In this document: piece by piece, positions 1-8,710 of the stretch | Layout: every line of letters starts with the position of its first letter | How positions within the stretch are numbered: position 1 is the stretch's first letter | Source: Bacteroidales bacterium | GTDB lineage: Bacteria > Bacteroidota > Bacteroidia > Bacteroidales > UBA10428 | Direction of reading: 5' to 3' | DNA: 44,124 bases | NCBI GenBank assembly: GCA_016935355.1 | Contig: JAFGRC010000113.1 | Coordinates: forward strand, 1-44,124 | Notes under the pieces: generated by a model | What the model saw: the letters and a program-made list of their open reading frames with translations, nothing else | Told to the model about the DNA's origin: nothing | The model's database searches: none | Made by a program: the position numbers and the translations under genes

Positions 1-1
1 G

Positions 2-1669
2 GGAGCTGCTGAACTCTGTTTCCTGCTTCTTGCCCTTACCCTGTATGCTTTCGGTTATGCTTTTGAATTGTCTTCCAACAATTTACAGGACATCCTGTTT
101 TGGCTTAAAATCGAATATACCGGTATTTCTTTTATACCGGCCCTACTGATCCTGCTTGCGCTTCAATTAACAGACAGGGGACATTTCATAACAGCGGGAA
201 TGCTTATCCTGTTGTTATCACTTTCCTCGGTAACCCTTATTCTTCATTATTCAAACCTTGGTCAGTTTTTTTACAGGGATTTACGGATAAACAGCAACGG
301 TACCTTCACCCTTGCAGCATTTTCCAAAGGTCTCTGGTACTGGGCTCACCAGATTTATGCCAACACAGCGCTTCTGATCAGCTGTATTTTATATGCACTA
401 ATGGCAATACATGCAACGGGCATCAAACGGTCACGGTCTTTACTCTTGCTCATTGCTTCTGTCATTCCCTGGGGATTTTACCTGGTCTACCTTACCGGGG
501 AAAGCAGCGACAATCTCGATATAGTACCTTTTTCATTTGCATTCATTGGTATACTTTATGTTGTCGGAATATCCCGGTATCAGTTGCTCGATTTTTTTCC
601 GCTCGCACTGGAAGAAGTCTTTGAAAGCATGTCCAGTGCAGTGATCATTCTGGATAAAAATAAGCGGCTGGCAGGTTTCAACCGTAAAGCAGTCACCACA
701 ATTCCGGCGTTAGACAATGAAATGACCGGAAAACCGGTTCATCGTTTACAAGCCATGAATCCCTCACTTTCAAATCTCATTCAGACAAAAGGCCAGACCG
801 GGGCCGAAATTGATATCATACAGGATAACAAACCGAAACATTTTTATGCAAGCATCAATCCTGTAATCAGAAAAAGAGGTAAGCTCCTGGGTTATACCGT
901 TATATTGAATGAAATTTCAGCAAGCAAACAAAAGGAAAATGAATTAATAGAAAAAGAGAAAAACCTGAAGAAGCAAAATCTCACAAAGGATAAACTTCTA
1001 GCAATTATCGCGCACGACCTCCGCAATCCGTTCCACGTCATCATTAATTTGTCGGAAATTATCCTCAGACATGCTGAAAGTGGTGATTTGCAGGGTGTTT
1101 CCAGAACAGCAAAAATTTTACATGATACATCCCGTACAACCTATAATTTGCTTCAGAATTTACTGGAATGGTCAACGATTCAGAAGGAAGGAATGCGGCT
1201 GCAGCTGAAAACTTTGAAAATCAACGAACTTGTCGCACAAGAAATACAGGAGTTAAAGCATTTTTATGAACAAAAATATGTAACTGTAAAACACAAGATC
1301 CCTGCACGGTTATCGGTACAGGCTGATGAACAAATGATAAAGACCGTATTGCGAAATATTATCCTGAATGCGATAAAATATTCATACCCGAATCATGTTG
1401 TTGTGATTTCGGCAAAAGACAGTGAGGACTGTGCGGTAGTTGAAATAACGGATCAGGGTACCGGGATGACAAAAGAGGAACTGTCAAATTTGTTTAATAT
1501 TGACAAGAATTTTACAAAAAGAGGTACTGCTTCCGAGGCGGGTTCCGGTTTTGGCCTCCTGCTGTGCAAGGAATTGATCCAGATGCATGGGGGTATCATT
1601 GCCGTTAACAGCCATCCGGGTAAAGGCAGCACATTTTCTTTCACGTTGCCTCACAGAAGCAAAAATTAA
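2..1669 (+). CDS. 7TM sensor histidine kinase (5'-truncated by window edge)
   Basis: A membrane sensor kinase that should autophosphorylate on histidine and pass the phosphate to an unseen response regulator. The frame stays open from base 2 to the stop at 1669, so the true start lies left of the window; a TTG at 68 falls inside a membrane helix and is not credible. About six hydrophobic helices are visible over the first 200 residues, matching the 7TM histidine-kinase N-terminal domain with one helix missing. Next come a PAS-like domain (VIILDKNKRLAGFN), a HisKA domain with the phospho-acceptor in IIAHDLRNPFH (His codon at 1013), and an HATPase domain with N-box NAIKYSYPN, G1 DQGTGMT and G2 GSGFGLLLCKE. 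No receiver domain is fused. The next gene begins 22 bp later on the same strand. The family is clear; the stimulus is unknown. Confidence 0.9.
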   Translation, partial: GAAELCFLLLALTLYAFGYAFELSSNNLQDILFWLKIEYTGISFIPALLILLALQLTDRGHFITAGMLILLLSLSSVTLILHYSNLGQFFYRDLRINSNGTFTLAAFSKGLWYWAHQIYANTALLISCILYALMAIHATGIKRSRSLLLLIASVIPWGFYLVYLTGESSDNLDIVPFSFAFIGILYVVGISRYQLLDFFPLALEEVFESMSSAVIILDKNKRLAGFNRKAVTTIPALDNEMTGKPVHRLQAMNPSLSNLIQTKGQTGAEIDIIQDNKPKHFYASINPVIRKRGKLLGYTVILNEISASKQKENELIEKEKNLKKQNLTKDKLLAIIAHDLRNPFHVIINLSEIILRHAESGDLQGVSRTAKILHDTSRTTYNLLQNLLEWSTIQKEGMRLQLKTLKINELVAQEIQELKHFYEQKYVTVKHKIPARLSVQADEQMIKTVLRNIILNAIKYSYPNHVVVISAKDSEDCAVVEITDQGTGMTKEELSNLFNIDKNFTKRGTASEAGSGFGLLLCKELIQMHGGIIAVNSHPGKGSTFSFTLPHRSKN

Positions 1670-1691
1670 ATACATATAACCAGTCGCAGTC

Positions 1692-2237
1692 ATGCAAAAA
1701 CATTTTTATTTACCGGATTTTGGAACACTAAAGCATTTGCTTTGGCCGGTCCTTTTAACCTGCATCGTGATCAACCTGGCCTGTGCACATGAAGATACAG
1801 GTGTTTCTTCAGGCGATGAAGCTGTCCCCGCTGATACAGTATTCGGAACCATTGTCGCAGATACCATAACCTATGAAGTTATCATCCGCAATTCAAATCC
1901 TGATGACCGGTGGGCTGAACAATGCCTGAGCAACCTGAACCATCAGGCTTTGATCAGTAATATTTTCCGCATGATCCGCGAAGGCAATGCCTATGCCTAT
2001 GAATATGAAACAATGGAGCGGCTGACGAACAGGCAACTGGAAAAAATTGAAAGCGAGACAGGCTTTGATTATAATGAAATTGGAATGATCCAGTTTACTG
2101 AAATTTGGTTCCTGAATCCTGACAAAAGCACCATGACAAAAAAAGTACATTCAATGGTGCTGGGTTATAATTTCTATACAAGTGATGGTGAGCATTTTGG
2201 CTATAAACCCCTGTTCAGGGTTGAACTTAAGAGTTAA
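1692..2237 (+). CDS. Secreted or lipid-anchored protein of unknown function
   Basis: A 181-residue protein not confidently recognised. The N-terminus has a hydrophobic stretch (about residues 16-31, LLWPVLLTCIVINLAC) ending at a Cys. This suggests export and perhaps lipid attachment, although the lipobox is poor because Asn sits at -3. The mature part has one compact domain ending in LGYNFYTSDGEHFGYKPLF. Its pattern (helix, FTEIWFLNPDKSTMTKKV, then a GY..PLF ending) loosely recalls the GldN/PorN family of type IX secretion proteins, but this is by eye and weak. It follows the histidine kinase by 22 bp and may be co-transcribed with it. The ATG at 1692 is the only start that includes the full hydrophobic leader. 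Confidence 0.7.
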   Translation: MQKHFYLPDFGTLKHLLWPVLLTCIVINLACAHEDTGVSSGDEAVPADTVFGTIVADTITYEVIIRNSNPDDRWAEQCLSNLNHQALISNIFRMIREGNAYAYEYETMERLTNRQLEKIESETGFDYNEIGMIQFTEIWFLNPDKSTMTKKVHSMVLGYNFYTSDGEHFGYKPLFRVELKS

Positions 2238-2251
2238 TCATTTAAAATTGC

Positions 2252-2259
2252 TATTTTTG
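2252..2259 (+). promoter_or_regulatory. Candidate Bacteroidota -7 element for the first aspartokinase
   Basis: TATTTTTG matches the Bacteroidota -7 consensus TAnnTTTG exactly and is followed by C, a common context. It would start transcription near 2266, giving a leader of roughly 30 nt before the ATG at 2298. No well-placed -33 TTG was found, so this rests on the -7 match alone. Confidence 0.45.
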
Positions 2260-2297
2260 CCCCCTGAAAAACCAATAAATAGATATTTTCACATAAT

Positions 2298-3698
2298 ATG
2301 CTTACAGTCGAAAAAATAGGCGGCACTTCCATGTTAAAGTTTGGTGAAGTGCTCAACAATATCATAATGAAGCCCGTTATGCGTCAGGCTGATTATTACA
2401 ACAGAATTTTTGTGGTTTCAGCATACAACAATGTAACCAACTGGCTTCTGGAACATAAAAAAACAAAAGAACCCGGAATATACCAGAAATTCATCAACAA
2501 TGAGGATTTCGGAAAGGCCCTGACCGGATTGCTTGACAAGTTGATTGCCATCAACCATACCTTCAGGGAGATCAAGCTTGATCTGGGAAAAGCCGATGAT
2601 TTTATCGCACATCGCATATCGCAGGCCAGGAATTATCTTAACAATCTGAACAATGTTCTTGCAACAGGTTATGTGAACCGAACGAACATACTGCTGGCAG
2701 CACGCGAAATACTTTCATCAATCGGCGAAGCGCATGCAGCTTTCAACTCGGTGAACATACTTGAAAACCATGACGTAAGAGCTTCATTTATTGATCTTTG
2801 CGGCTTCGATGACACCGAGTATCTTACAATTGATGAACGGATCCATAAAGCGTTTCAGAAGGTTGATTATACCCGTTCAATACCTGTAGTGACCGGATAC
2901 ACAAAGGGAACCGAAGGGATCATGCGGGAATTTGACCGGGGTTACAGTGAAGTTACATTCAGTAAGGTCGCGGTTGAAGTGAAAGCTGATGAAGCCGTTA
3001 TTCATAAAGAATTCCATCTTTCTTCTGCAGATCCGAATATCGTTGGAATAGAAAAGTCCATTCCGGTATGCTTTACGAATTACAATGTTGCCGATCAGCT
3101 TGCTGATATCGGCATGGAAGCTATTCATCCCAAAGCATCTAAACCGCTTGAAATGGCCGGTATCCACATCCGCATCAAAAATACGTTTGAACCCGACCAT
3201 CCGGGAACCCTCATCACAAAAAACTACGTGGGAGAGCAATCAAAAGTGGAAATCATATCGGGCACCCCTGATGTTACAGCAATTGAAATCCATGATCCAC
3301 TGATGGTAGGTCAGGTTGGCTTTGACCGTTCCATTATGGAGCGTTTTGAATATTATAACATCAGCTACATCCTGAAAGCCACCAACGCCAATAGCATAAC
3401 CCTGGTAATCTGGGATGATGACGTTAAAAAGGAACTTCTGAATGAATTGAAACAACAGTATTATGAGGTTACCGTGAAATCCGTCGCGCTGGTCTGCGCA
3501 CTGGGAACGAACATCGCCCAGCCGGGTATTATTGCAAAAGCAACCTGTGCGCTTGCTCATAACAATATTAACATTGAAGCTGTTTCGCAATCGATGAAAC
3601 AGGTAAATATGCAGTTCGTCATCGGACGAAAGGATTATAAAAAAGCAATCATTGTACTAAACGAAACACTTTGCCTGAATAATGATCAAATTAATTGA
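2298..3698 (+). CDS. ask: Aspartate kinase, ectoine-type (Ask_Ect-like)
   Basis: Phosphorylates L-aspartate to L-aspartyl-4-phosphate in the cytoplasm, the entry step to the aspartate amino-acid family and to ectoine. The 466-residue protein opens with VEKIGGTSM, the form of the KxGGTS nucleotide motif used by Ask_Ect enzymes. From memory of that subfamily it keeps the tracts FVVSAYNNVTN, LLEHKKT.EPG, GEAHAAFNSV, FDRGYSEVTF, IHKEFHLSSADPN, MEAIHPKA and IKNTFEPDHPGTLI. The C-terminal part (about residues 320-460) holds tandem ACT-type folds, so allosteric control is likely. The stop overlaps the start of the acyl-ligase fusion by 17 bp, implying translational coupling. No ectA, ectB, ectC or ectD is in the window. 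A second, ordinary aspartokinase lies at 7250-8512. Enzyme class is very likely; the Ask_Ect assignment is good but made by recall, not by search. Confidence 0.9.
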   Translation: MLTVEKIGGTSMLKFGEVLNNIIMKPVMRQADYYNRIFVVSAYNNVTNWLLEHKKTKEPGIYQKFINNEDFGKALTGLLDKLIAINHTFREIKLDLGKADDFIAHRISQARNYLNNLNNVLATGYVNRTNILLAAREILSSIGEAHAAFNSVNILENHDVRASFIDLCGFDDTEYLTIDERIHKAFQKVDYTRSIPVVTGYTKGTEGIMREFDRGYSEVTFSKVAVEVKADEAVIHKEFHLSSADPNIVGIEKSIPVCFTNYNVADQLADIGMEAIHPKASKPLEMAGIHIRIKNTFEPDHPGTLITKNYVGEQSKVEIISGTPDVTAIEIHDPLMVGQVGFDRSIMERFEYYNISYILKATNANSITLVIWDDDVKKELLNELKQQYYEVTVKSVALVCALGTNIAQPGIIAKATCALAHNNINIEAVSQSMKQVNMQFVIGRKDYKKAIIVLNETLCLNNDQIN

Positions 3699-6141
3699 AA
3701 GATCTGACAAAGACGCCATTATTGGTGAAAACATCAGATATACATACGATTCAGTATTAAAGAACATCGGAGCCTATTCAGATCAGCTGGGTGAAACTGA
3801 TGGGCAGAACGTTGTCATATTCTCTGAAAACAGAGTTGAATGGATTTTTGCTTTGTATGCCTCCTGGAAAAACAATGCATCGGTCATTCCCATTGATACG
3901 TTGTCTACCCAGGAAGAGGTTGAATATATAATCAGCGATTGCAGGCCTCGTGTTATATTCTGCTCCCGCGACAAATCCGGCGTTATTCATAATGCTGTCC
4001 GAAATACAGGACAGAATCCTGACGTCCTTATTTTTGAGGATCTGATGATGCACGCTGAACATTTTGCTCCTGAAGATTTTGTTATTGCTGATGAGGAAAA
4101 AACCGCTTTGATCCTTTATACCTCGGGCACTACCGGAAATCCGAAAGGTGTCATGCTTTCCTATCAGAATCTGCTGACCAACCTGACTGCAGTCTGCCAG
4201 GATGTGCCCATTTATACACAGGTCGACCGTGTTATGATCCTGTTGCCTCTACACCATATTCTGCCGCTGGTAGGTACAATAGTAGCACCCTTTTATGCAA
4301 AAGGTACCATTGTTATGAATACATCTTTTTCAGCAGAGAACCTGATCGGAGTACTTCAGCAGTTCAAGGTTACGATCATGATTGGCGTACCCCGACTCTA
4401 CCAGCTGATTTACAAAGGGCTCAGGGAAAAAATCAGACAAAATGCGGCGGCCAGGGTAATGCTATGGCTATCACGCCGGGTACATTCAATTTCATTTTCA
4501 CGCAAGTTATTCGGTACGGTGCATAAAAAATTCGGAGGCGCCATAAAATACCTGGTAAGCGGTGGAGCGCCCATCGATCCTGAAATTGTGAGATTCTTCG
4601 TTGATTTGGGATTTGAATTGCTCGAAGGATATGGAATGACCGAAACTGCTCCGATGATAACATTTACCAGGCCGGGTAAAATAAAACCCGGCATTCCGGG
4701 CCAATTGCTGCCGGGCATCAGGATCAGATTTTCCGATGATGAAATTTTAGTCTCAGGAAGTAATGTAATGAAAGGATATTACAACAAGCCTGAAGAGACT
4801 GCTGAAGTCCTGAAAGACGGCTGGCTCCATACCGGTGACCTGGGATTCATGGATCAGGAAGGTTATGTCCATATTACCGGCCGTAAGAAAGAAATTATTG
4901 TACTTCCCAATGGTAAAAACATCAATCCTGAAGAAGTGGAAAGGGTCATTATCAGACAGTCTCCTTTGGTTAAAGAAACGGGTGTATTTCTGAAAGATGG
5001 TGTTCTTCAGAGTATCATTGTTCCCGACTTCAAAAAACTGAACGAGGCTGGAATCAAGGATCTTAATGATCATGTGAGGTGGAACATAATTGATCAGGCC
5101 AATCGTTCCTTATCTGCCTATAAAAAGATCATTCGCTTCCATATAACTGCTGAAGAACTTCCCAAAACACGTCTGGGAAAAATAAAACGTTACCAGCTCC
5201 CCGATATGGTTAAGGAACGGGAAAAAACCACGGAAAATGAGCCTGAAATATGGGAATATCAGGTTCTGAAAAAGTTCCTTGAAGAGGAAACGCAAAATTC
5301 AGTGCATCCCGCAGATCACCTTGAACTTGATCTTGCTATTGATTCCCTTGGTAAGGTAAGCCTTTCGGCCTTTATCGAAACAGCTTTCGGAATTGAAATC
5401 TCTGAAAACACCTTATCTGATTTTCAATCTGTGTCCAAACTGGCAGAATACCTCCATGCGAAAAAAACAAGGCTGGGTAATGAAAGCATCAGCTGGTCCC
5501 AGATCCTCAGGGAAAAAGTGCATTTGAATTTGGAGAAGCCGGTTTTCCCCCATACCCTGATCAATTCTTTTATTAAATTGATCCTGAGAAGCTTTATGCG
5601 GATAAAAGCAAAAGGACTTGAAAACCTTCCGGACTACCCCTGCATTATAGCTCCCAACCATCAGAGCATTCTTGACGGATTCCTGGTCGTATCGCTTTTC
5701 AAAAGGAAATTCATGAACAGGACATATGTCTATGCCAAAGAAAAACATTTCCGCAATCCGGTTCTGAAATATCTGGCCGGCAAAAACAATGTCATACTGG
5801 TGGATGTAAATAAAGATCTGAAAAGGTCCATCCAGAAACTGGCTGAAGTACTGAAGAAAGGCAAGAATCTTGTGATCTTTCCGGAAGGTACCCGTACCCT
5901 TACAGGCAAACTGGGTGATTTCAAACAGACTTTTGCAATTCTGAGTCAGGAACTTAACATACCTGTTGTGCCGGTAGCCATCAGGGGCTCTTATAATGTT
6001 CTGCCTGCCGGAGCAAGGATTCCACGTTTATTCAAAAAAGTGACTGTTGATATTCTACAGCCTGTAAATCCTGAAAACCATACCTACGATTCTTTAAAAC
6101 ATTTGGTATACAGTAAACTGGCAACATACCTGGAAGAGTAG
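3682..6141 (+). CDS. Acyl-activating enzyme / acyl carrier / PlsC acyltransferase fusion (Aas-like)
   Basis: An 819-residue three-domain lipid enzyme. Residues about 1-510 form an AMP-binding acyl-CoA/acyl-ACP synthetase with P-loop YTSGTTGNPKG (about residue 146), YGMTETAP, GWLHTGDLG, GRKKEIIVLPNGKN and the C-terminal catalytic-lysine motif TRLGKIKR. Residues about 525-600 form a carrier-protein domain with phosphopantetheine site DSLGK (Ser555). Residues about 625-815 form a PlsC/LPLAT domain with NHQSILD (N659, H660, D665) and FPEGTR (from residue 733). By family knowledge it could activate a free fatty acid, hold it on the built-in carrier and transfer it to a lysophospholipid or other acceptor, as E. 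coli Aas does for lyso-PE. Domain order is the reverse of E. coli Aas, which has its acyltransferase first. The ATG at 3682 overlaps the aspartokinase stop. The acceptor is unknown. Confidence 0.9.
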   Translation: MIKLIERSDKDAIIGENIRYTYDSVLKNIGAYSDQLGETDGQNVVIFSENRVEWIFALYASWKNNASVIPIDTLSTQEEVEYIISDCRPRVIFCSRDKSGVIHNAVRNTGQNPDVLIFEDLMMHAEHFAPEDFVIADEEKTALILYTSGTTGNPKGVMLSYQNLLTNLTAVCQDVPIYTQVDRVMILLPLHHILPLVGTIVAPFYAKGTIVMNTSFSAENLIGVLQQFKVTIMIGVPRLYQLIYKGLREKIRQNAAARVMLWLSRRVHSISFSRKLFGTVHKKFGGAIKYLVSGGAPIDPEIVRFFVDLGFELLEGYGMTETAPMITFTRPGKIKPGIPGQLLPGIRIRFSDDEILVSGSNVMKGYYNKPEETAEVLKDGWLHTGDLGFMDQEGYVHITGRKKEIIVLPNGKNINPEEVERVIIRQSPLVKETGVFLKDGVLQSIIVPDFKKLNEAGIKDLNDHVRWNIIDQANRSLSAYKKIIRFHITAEELPKTRLGKIKRYQLPDMVKEREKTTENEPEIWEYQVLKKFLEEETQNSVHPADHLELDLAIDSLGKVSLSAFIETAFGIEISENTLSDFQSVSKLAEYLHAKKTRLGNESISWSQILREKVHLNLEKPVFPHTLINSFIKLILRSFMRIKAKGLENLPDYPCIIAPNHQSILDGFLVVSLFKRKFMNRTYVYAKEKHFRNPVLKYLAGKNNVILVDVNKDLKRSIQKLAEVLKKGKNLVIFPEGTRTLTGKLGDFKQTFAILSQELNIPVVPVAIRGSYNVLPAGARIPRLFKKVTVDILQPVNPENHTYDSLKHLVYSKLATYLEE

Positions 6142-6244
6142 CCTGAGAACGGATAAACTTTTAGCGAATTCTTTATGACAATCATTGTTATGCAGGAAAA
6201 AATAAAGTATTTTTAGAACAGGATTCATTTAAAAATACATACTG

Positions 6245-6502
6245 ATGGAAACTAAAAGTAAAAGACTTCGGGATGCCTGCCAGAAAGCAGTTCAGACATT
6301 CAAAAAATTTAACCAGCCGGAATTCAGTGATATCATTTCCAGACTTGAGTTTTGTATCGGTAGTTATAATTTCGATAAAAATCCTGTGGGACTCATTGAA
6401 TATGGCCATATTGCACTTGAAATGCTTAAAGAGGTCAAGAAAAACCATCCCCGAAAAATATCAAAGGAACTGATTAAGAATCTCGAGGACAGCCTCTACT
6501 AA
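6245..6502 (+). CDS. Small protein of unknown function, 85 residues
   Basis: An 85-residue, Lys-rich, soluble, probably all-helical protein with no recognised family. It starts at an ATG 103 bp after the acyl-ligase fusion and ends 22 bp before the outer-membrane barrel gene. It has no signal peptide or membrane segment. An overlapping frame at 6273-6473 is judged a shadow because it lacks sensible composition. Position suggests possible co-transcription with the barrel gene. It is retained as a real gene because of its balanced composition and tight fit between neighbours, but this is not certain. Confidence 0.6.
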   Translation: METKSKRLRDACQKAVQTFKKFNQPEFSDIISRLEFCIGSYNFDKNPVGLIEYGHIALEMLKEVKKNHPRKISKELIKNLEDSLY

Positions 6503-6524
6503 ATTACAGAGGTGATCCCTGATT

Positions 6525-7184
6525 ATGTTTTATCATCCTGTGAAAAAGACCTGGACTACTTTTTCTGTATTGCTTTTCTTATCGTTGCATGTCGCTGCCC
6601 AGGATGTCTTCAGTCCTTCCACCCATTTGGGTTTGCATACAGGAATGAATCTGTGCAGAACCCGTTTCAGTCCCTCCATACAACAACATCTGTTTAAGGC
6701 AAACCAGACAGGACTGATATTCAGGCATATATCGGAACCTCAGATCGGATTACAGGTTGAACTGAATTTCAGTCAGAAAGGCTGGATTGAAAACCGGGAT
6801 ACGCTTGGTGAATATAAAAGGGTGTTGCAGACAATTGATGTGCCTGTAACGGCTGTATTCCTGTTTGGTAAAAAAAGGCTCAAACTATCTTTTGTCATTG
6901 GCCCTTACCTGAGTTACCGGAAAAAAGAAAATGAAGTTTTGAATATATCCGATACGGCATATTTTAAGGATTATTATCTTAAACCTCTTGAGCATAAATT
7001 AGAATTTGGTCTCATTGGCGGACTCGGGCTGGAATGGCATCACCATATCGGTATATTCGCACTCAGGGGATCATTCAGTTACAGCCTTAGCAAAATGTTC
7101 CCGTTAAATGTCCCTGAATTTTATTTCGGTGATTCCAGTATGCAGGTGGTGAACATTAGTGTTGTATATATGTTCAACCTCTGA
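6525..7184 (+). CDS. PorT-family outer-membrane beta-barrel protein
   Basis: A 219-residue predicted outer-membrane protein. An N-terminal signal peptide (hydrophobic core TFSVLLFLSLHVAA, probable cleavage after AAQ) is followed by alternating amphipathic strands of the outer-membrane beta-barrel type: GLHTGMNLC, GLQVELNFSQKGW, FVIGPYLSYR, LEFGLIGGLGLEW, FALRGSFSYSLSKM. The chain ends NISVVYMFNL, with the usual aromatic C-terminal strand. Members of this PorT-like family are very common in Bacteroidota, and most have no assigned role. It is convergent with the aspartokinase at 7250-8512. Localisation is well supported; function is not. Confidence 0.8.
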   Translation: MFYHPVKKTWTTFSVLLFLSLHVAAQDVFSPSTHLGLHTGMNLCRTRFSPSIQQHLFKANQTGLIFRHISEPQIGLQVELNFSQKGWIENRDTLGEYKRVLQTIDVPVTAVFLFGKKRLKLSFVIGPYLSYRKKENEVLNISDTAYFKDYYLKPLEHKLEFGLIGGLGLEWHHHIGIFALRGSFSYSLSKMFPLNVPEFYFGDSSMQVVNISVVYMFNL

Positions 7185-7191
7185 TGATTGC

Positions 7192-7235
7192 ACAGGATTC
7201 CCGGATCAACCGGAAGCGGCATAATTTGGTCCTGT
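7192..7235. terminator. Weak stem-loop between convergent genes
   Basis: ACAGGA (7192-7197) and TCCTGT (7230-7235) form an outer stem. Inside it CCGG (7201-7204) pairs with CCGG (7210-7213). It sits exactly in the 65-bp gap where the barrel gene and the aspartokinase converge, so it may end transcription from both sides. There is no T-tract, so it is a weak candidate. Confidence 0.3.
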
Positions 7236-7249
7236 ATGACTGATCCCTC

Positions 7250-8512
7250 TTATCCCAGATCTTTCACCACCATTTGTATGGTTGTTTTGGTACGCTGAGT
7301 CATCAGCAGATCCTTATTCACAAGCACCCGGTCGATTGTTTCATGATCATAATACCGGATGGTTATCAATTCCAGTCCACTTGTAACGCGTACCCTGAAA
7401 TGTTTTTCAAGCTCCTTAATGACGGCTTGTATACGACTCTGATCATTGTTTACACAAACATCAAAACTCACTGCAGAATTTTGCATCAGATTTATTTTCA
7501 AGCCATATCCCGCAAAACAATTAAAGATTATTTCAAGATTTTCCTCTGCAATAAACGAAAAATCCGGCGGATGAATATGGATCAGCACCTGATCCATCTT
7601 AAATATAAATGAAGGGACGAGCCTTTCATAATCATCCCTGCCGATGATCGTTCCGGGCTCATCAGGATATAGAAAAGACTTTACATACAAAGGAATGTTC
7701 TTTTTCTTCAGGGGCTGGATGGTCTTGGGATGAATGACACTGGTCCCGTAATACGTGAGTTCAATCGCATCCATATAGGAGATCTTCTCAAGTCTTACTG
7801 TGCTGTCAAACCATTTGGGATCGGCATTCAGTACACCCGGGACATCCTTCCATACCGTTACGGAGTCGGCATCCAGAATATATGCAAGAATAGCTGCAGT
7901 ATAATCCGACCCTTCCCTTCCCAGCGTTGTGGAAAGATTGTTGACGGTGGATCCGATAAAGCCCTGTGTAATGAACAATCCGGATTTTGTAAAATCAATC
8001 TTTTCCTTTACCAGCTGCGATGTTATGTCCCAGTCAATCCTGCCTTCACGAAAAGTGCTGTCTGTTTTTAATATGTGCCTTGCATCGACCCACTGGTTGC
8101 ATATTCCCACATGATTCAGATAGTGACTGATAATTAAAGTGGATAATATTTCTCCCCAGCAGACAATCTGATCGTATTCCTGATTGTAAGGGGCAGCCGG
8201 TAAGGATTGCAACCGGTTTTCCAGTCCCGCAAAAATATTCTTAATTTCTCCCAGCAGCATATTATTTCTGTTAGCCATTAATTCAGATGCGATACTCATA
8301 TGATATTCCCGTATCGCTTTTAACGCATTCATGGACTGAGTGATGTTTCCTGACATATAACCGGCAACAACCTTCTCCAGGGCATTGGTCGTTTTCCCCA
8401 TAGCAGATACCACGATGACAAGCGGATCATGATGATGTTCCACTATCATTCCCATACGCTCAACTGCCTTTGCATCCTTTATGGTCGCACCACCAAACTT
8501 AAATACCTGCAT
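7250..8512 (-). CDS. lysC: Aspartate kinase (monofunctional, ACT-regulated)
   Basis: Second aspartokinase of the window, 420 residues, forming aspartyl-4-phosphate for lysine/DAP, threonine and methionine synthesis. The start MQVFKFGGATIKDA carries the nucleotide motif K-F-G-G in the form usual for Bacteroidota. LVIVVSAMGKTTNAL, the catalytic-core tract TTLGREGSDYTA, SVTVWKDVPG and the SVIHPKTIQPL tract follow. The last ~120 residues form ACT-type regulatory domains (for example SAVSFDVCVNN), so feedback inhibition by an end product is likely. Sequence and size differ strongly from the Ask_Ect-like enzyme at 2298-3698, so these are two subfamilies rather than a recent duplication. It is divergent from mfd. 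DAP made through this pathway is the likely substrate of the MurE encoded at 18791. The gene symbol is a family-level assignment. Confidence 0.9.
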   Translation of the reverse strand: MQVFKFGGATIKDAKAVERMGMIVEHHHDPLVIVVSAMGKTTNALEKVVAGYMSGNITQSMNALKAIREYHMSIASELMANRNNMLLGEIKNIFAGLENRLQSLPAAPYNQEYDQIVCWGEILSTLIISHYLNHVGICNQWVDARHILKTDSTFREGRIDWDITSQLVKEKIDFTKSGLFITQGFIGSTVNNLSTTLGREGSDYTAAILAYILDADSVTVWKDVPGVLNADPKWFDSTVRLEKISYMDAIELTYYGTSVIHPKTIQPLKKKNIPLYVKSFLYPDEPGTIIGRDDYERLVPSFIFKMDQVLIHIHPPDFSFIAEENLEIIFNCFAGYGLKINLMQNSAVSFDVCVNNDQSRIQAVIKELEKHFRVRVTSGLELITIRYYDHETIDRVLVNKDLLMTQRTKTTIQMVVKDLG

Positions 8513-8529
8513 TGATCATATCTTTATAC

Positions 8530-8537
8530 CAAAAATA
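8530..8537 (-). promoter_or_regulatory. Candidate -7 element for the second aspartokinase
   Basis: On the minus strand these bases read TATTTTTG, an exact TAnnTTTG match, about 18 bp upstream of the ATG at 8512. The nearest upstream TTG is only 14 nt away, closer than usual for a -33 element. Transcription would begin only about 10-12 nt before the start codon. Confidence 0.4.
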
Positions 8538-8580
8538 ATATTTTCAACTTTCAAAGACTATGGAATTTATCATTAATCCC

Positions 8581-8588
8581 TAATTTTG
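8581..8588 (+). promoter_or_regulatory. Candidate -7 element for mfd
   Basis: TAATTTTG followed by C is an exact match to the Bacteroidota -7 consensus. It lies in the 198-bp divergent gap between the aspartokinase and mfd. It predicts a transcript start near 8595 and a leader of about 115 nt before the TTG start codon at 8711. No convincing -33 TTG was seen. No strong hairpin was found in the leader. Confidence 0.5.
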
Positions 8589-8710
8589 CGGCAGACGTTT
8601 TCATGCGGAGGATGCTTGAATTTACGGGACTTTCAGGTTCTTTCTGTCAACCGGGCTGAACCGGATGGAAAACCGTCTGACGGATACGGGCACCTAAGCT
8701 GTTCCCAATT

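Noticed and set aside
68-1669. Start of the histidine kinase at TTG 68
   Set aside because: The frame is open to the window edge and the upstream codons encode another membrane helix, so the gene is truncated rather than starting here.
6512-6697. 61-residue frame overlapping the barrel gene start
   Set aside because: Different frame over the signal peptide of a better-supported gene; Cys- and Phe-rich artefact.
2298-8512. Recent duplication of aspartokinase
   Set aside because: The two enzymes differ in length, motif forms and ACT region and appear to belong to separate subfamilies.
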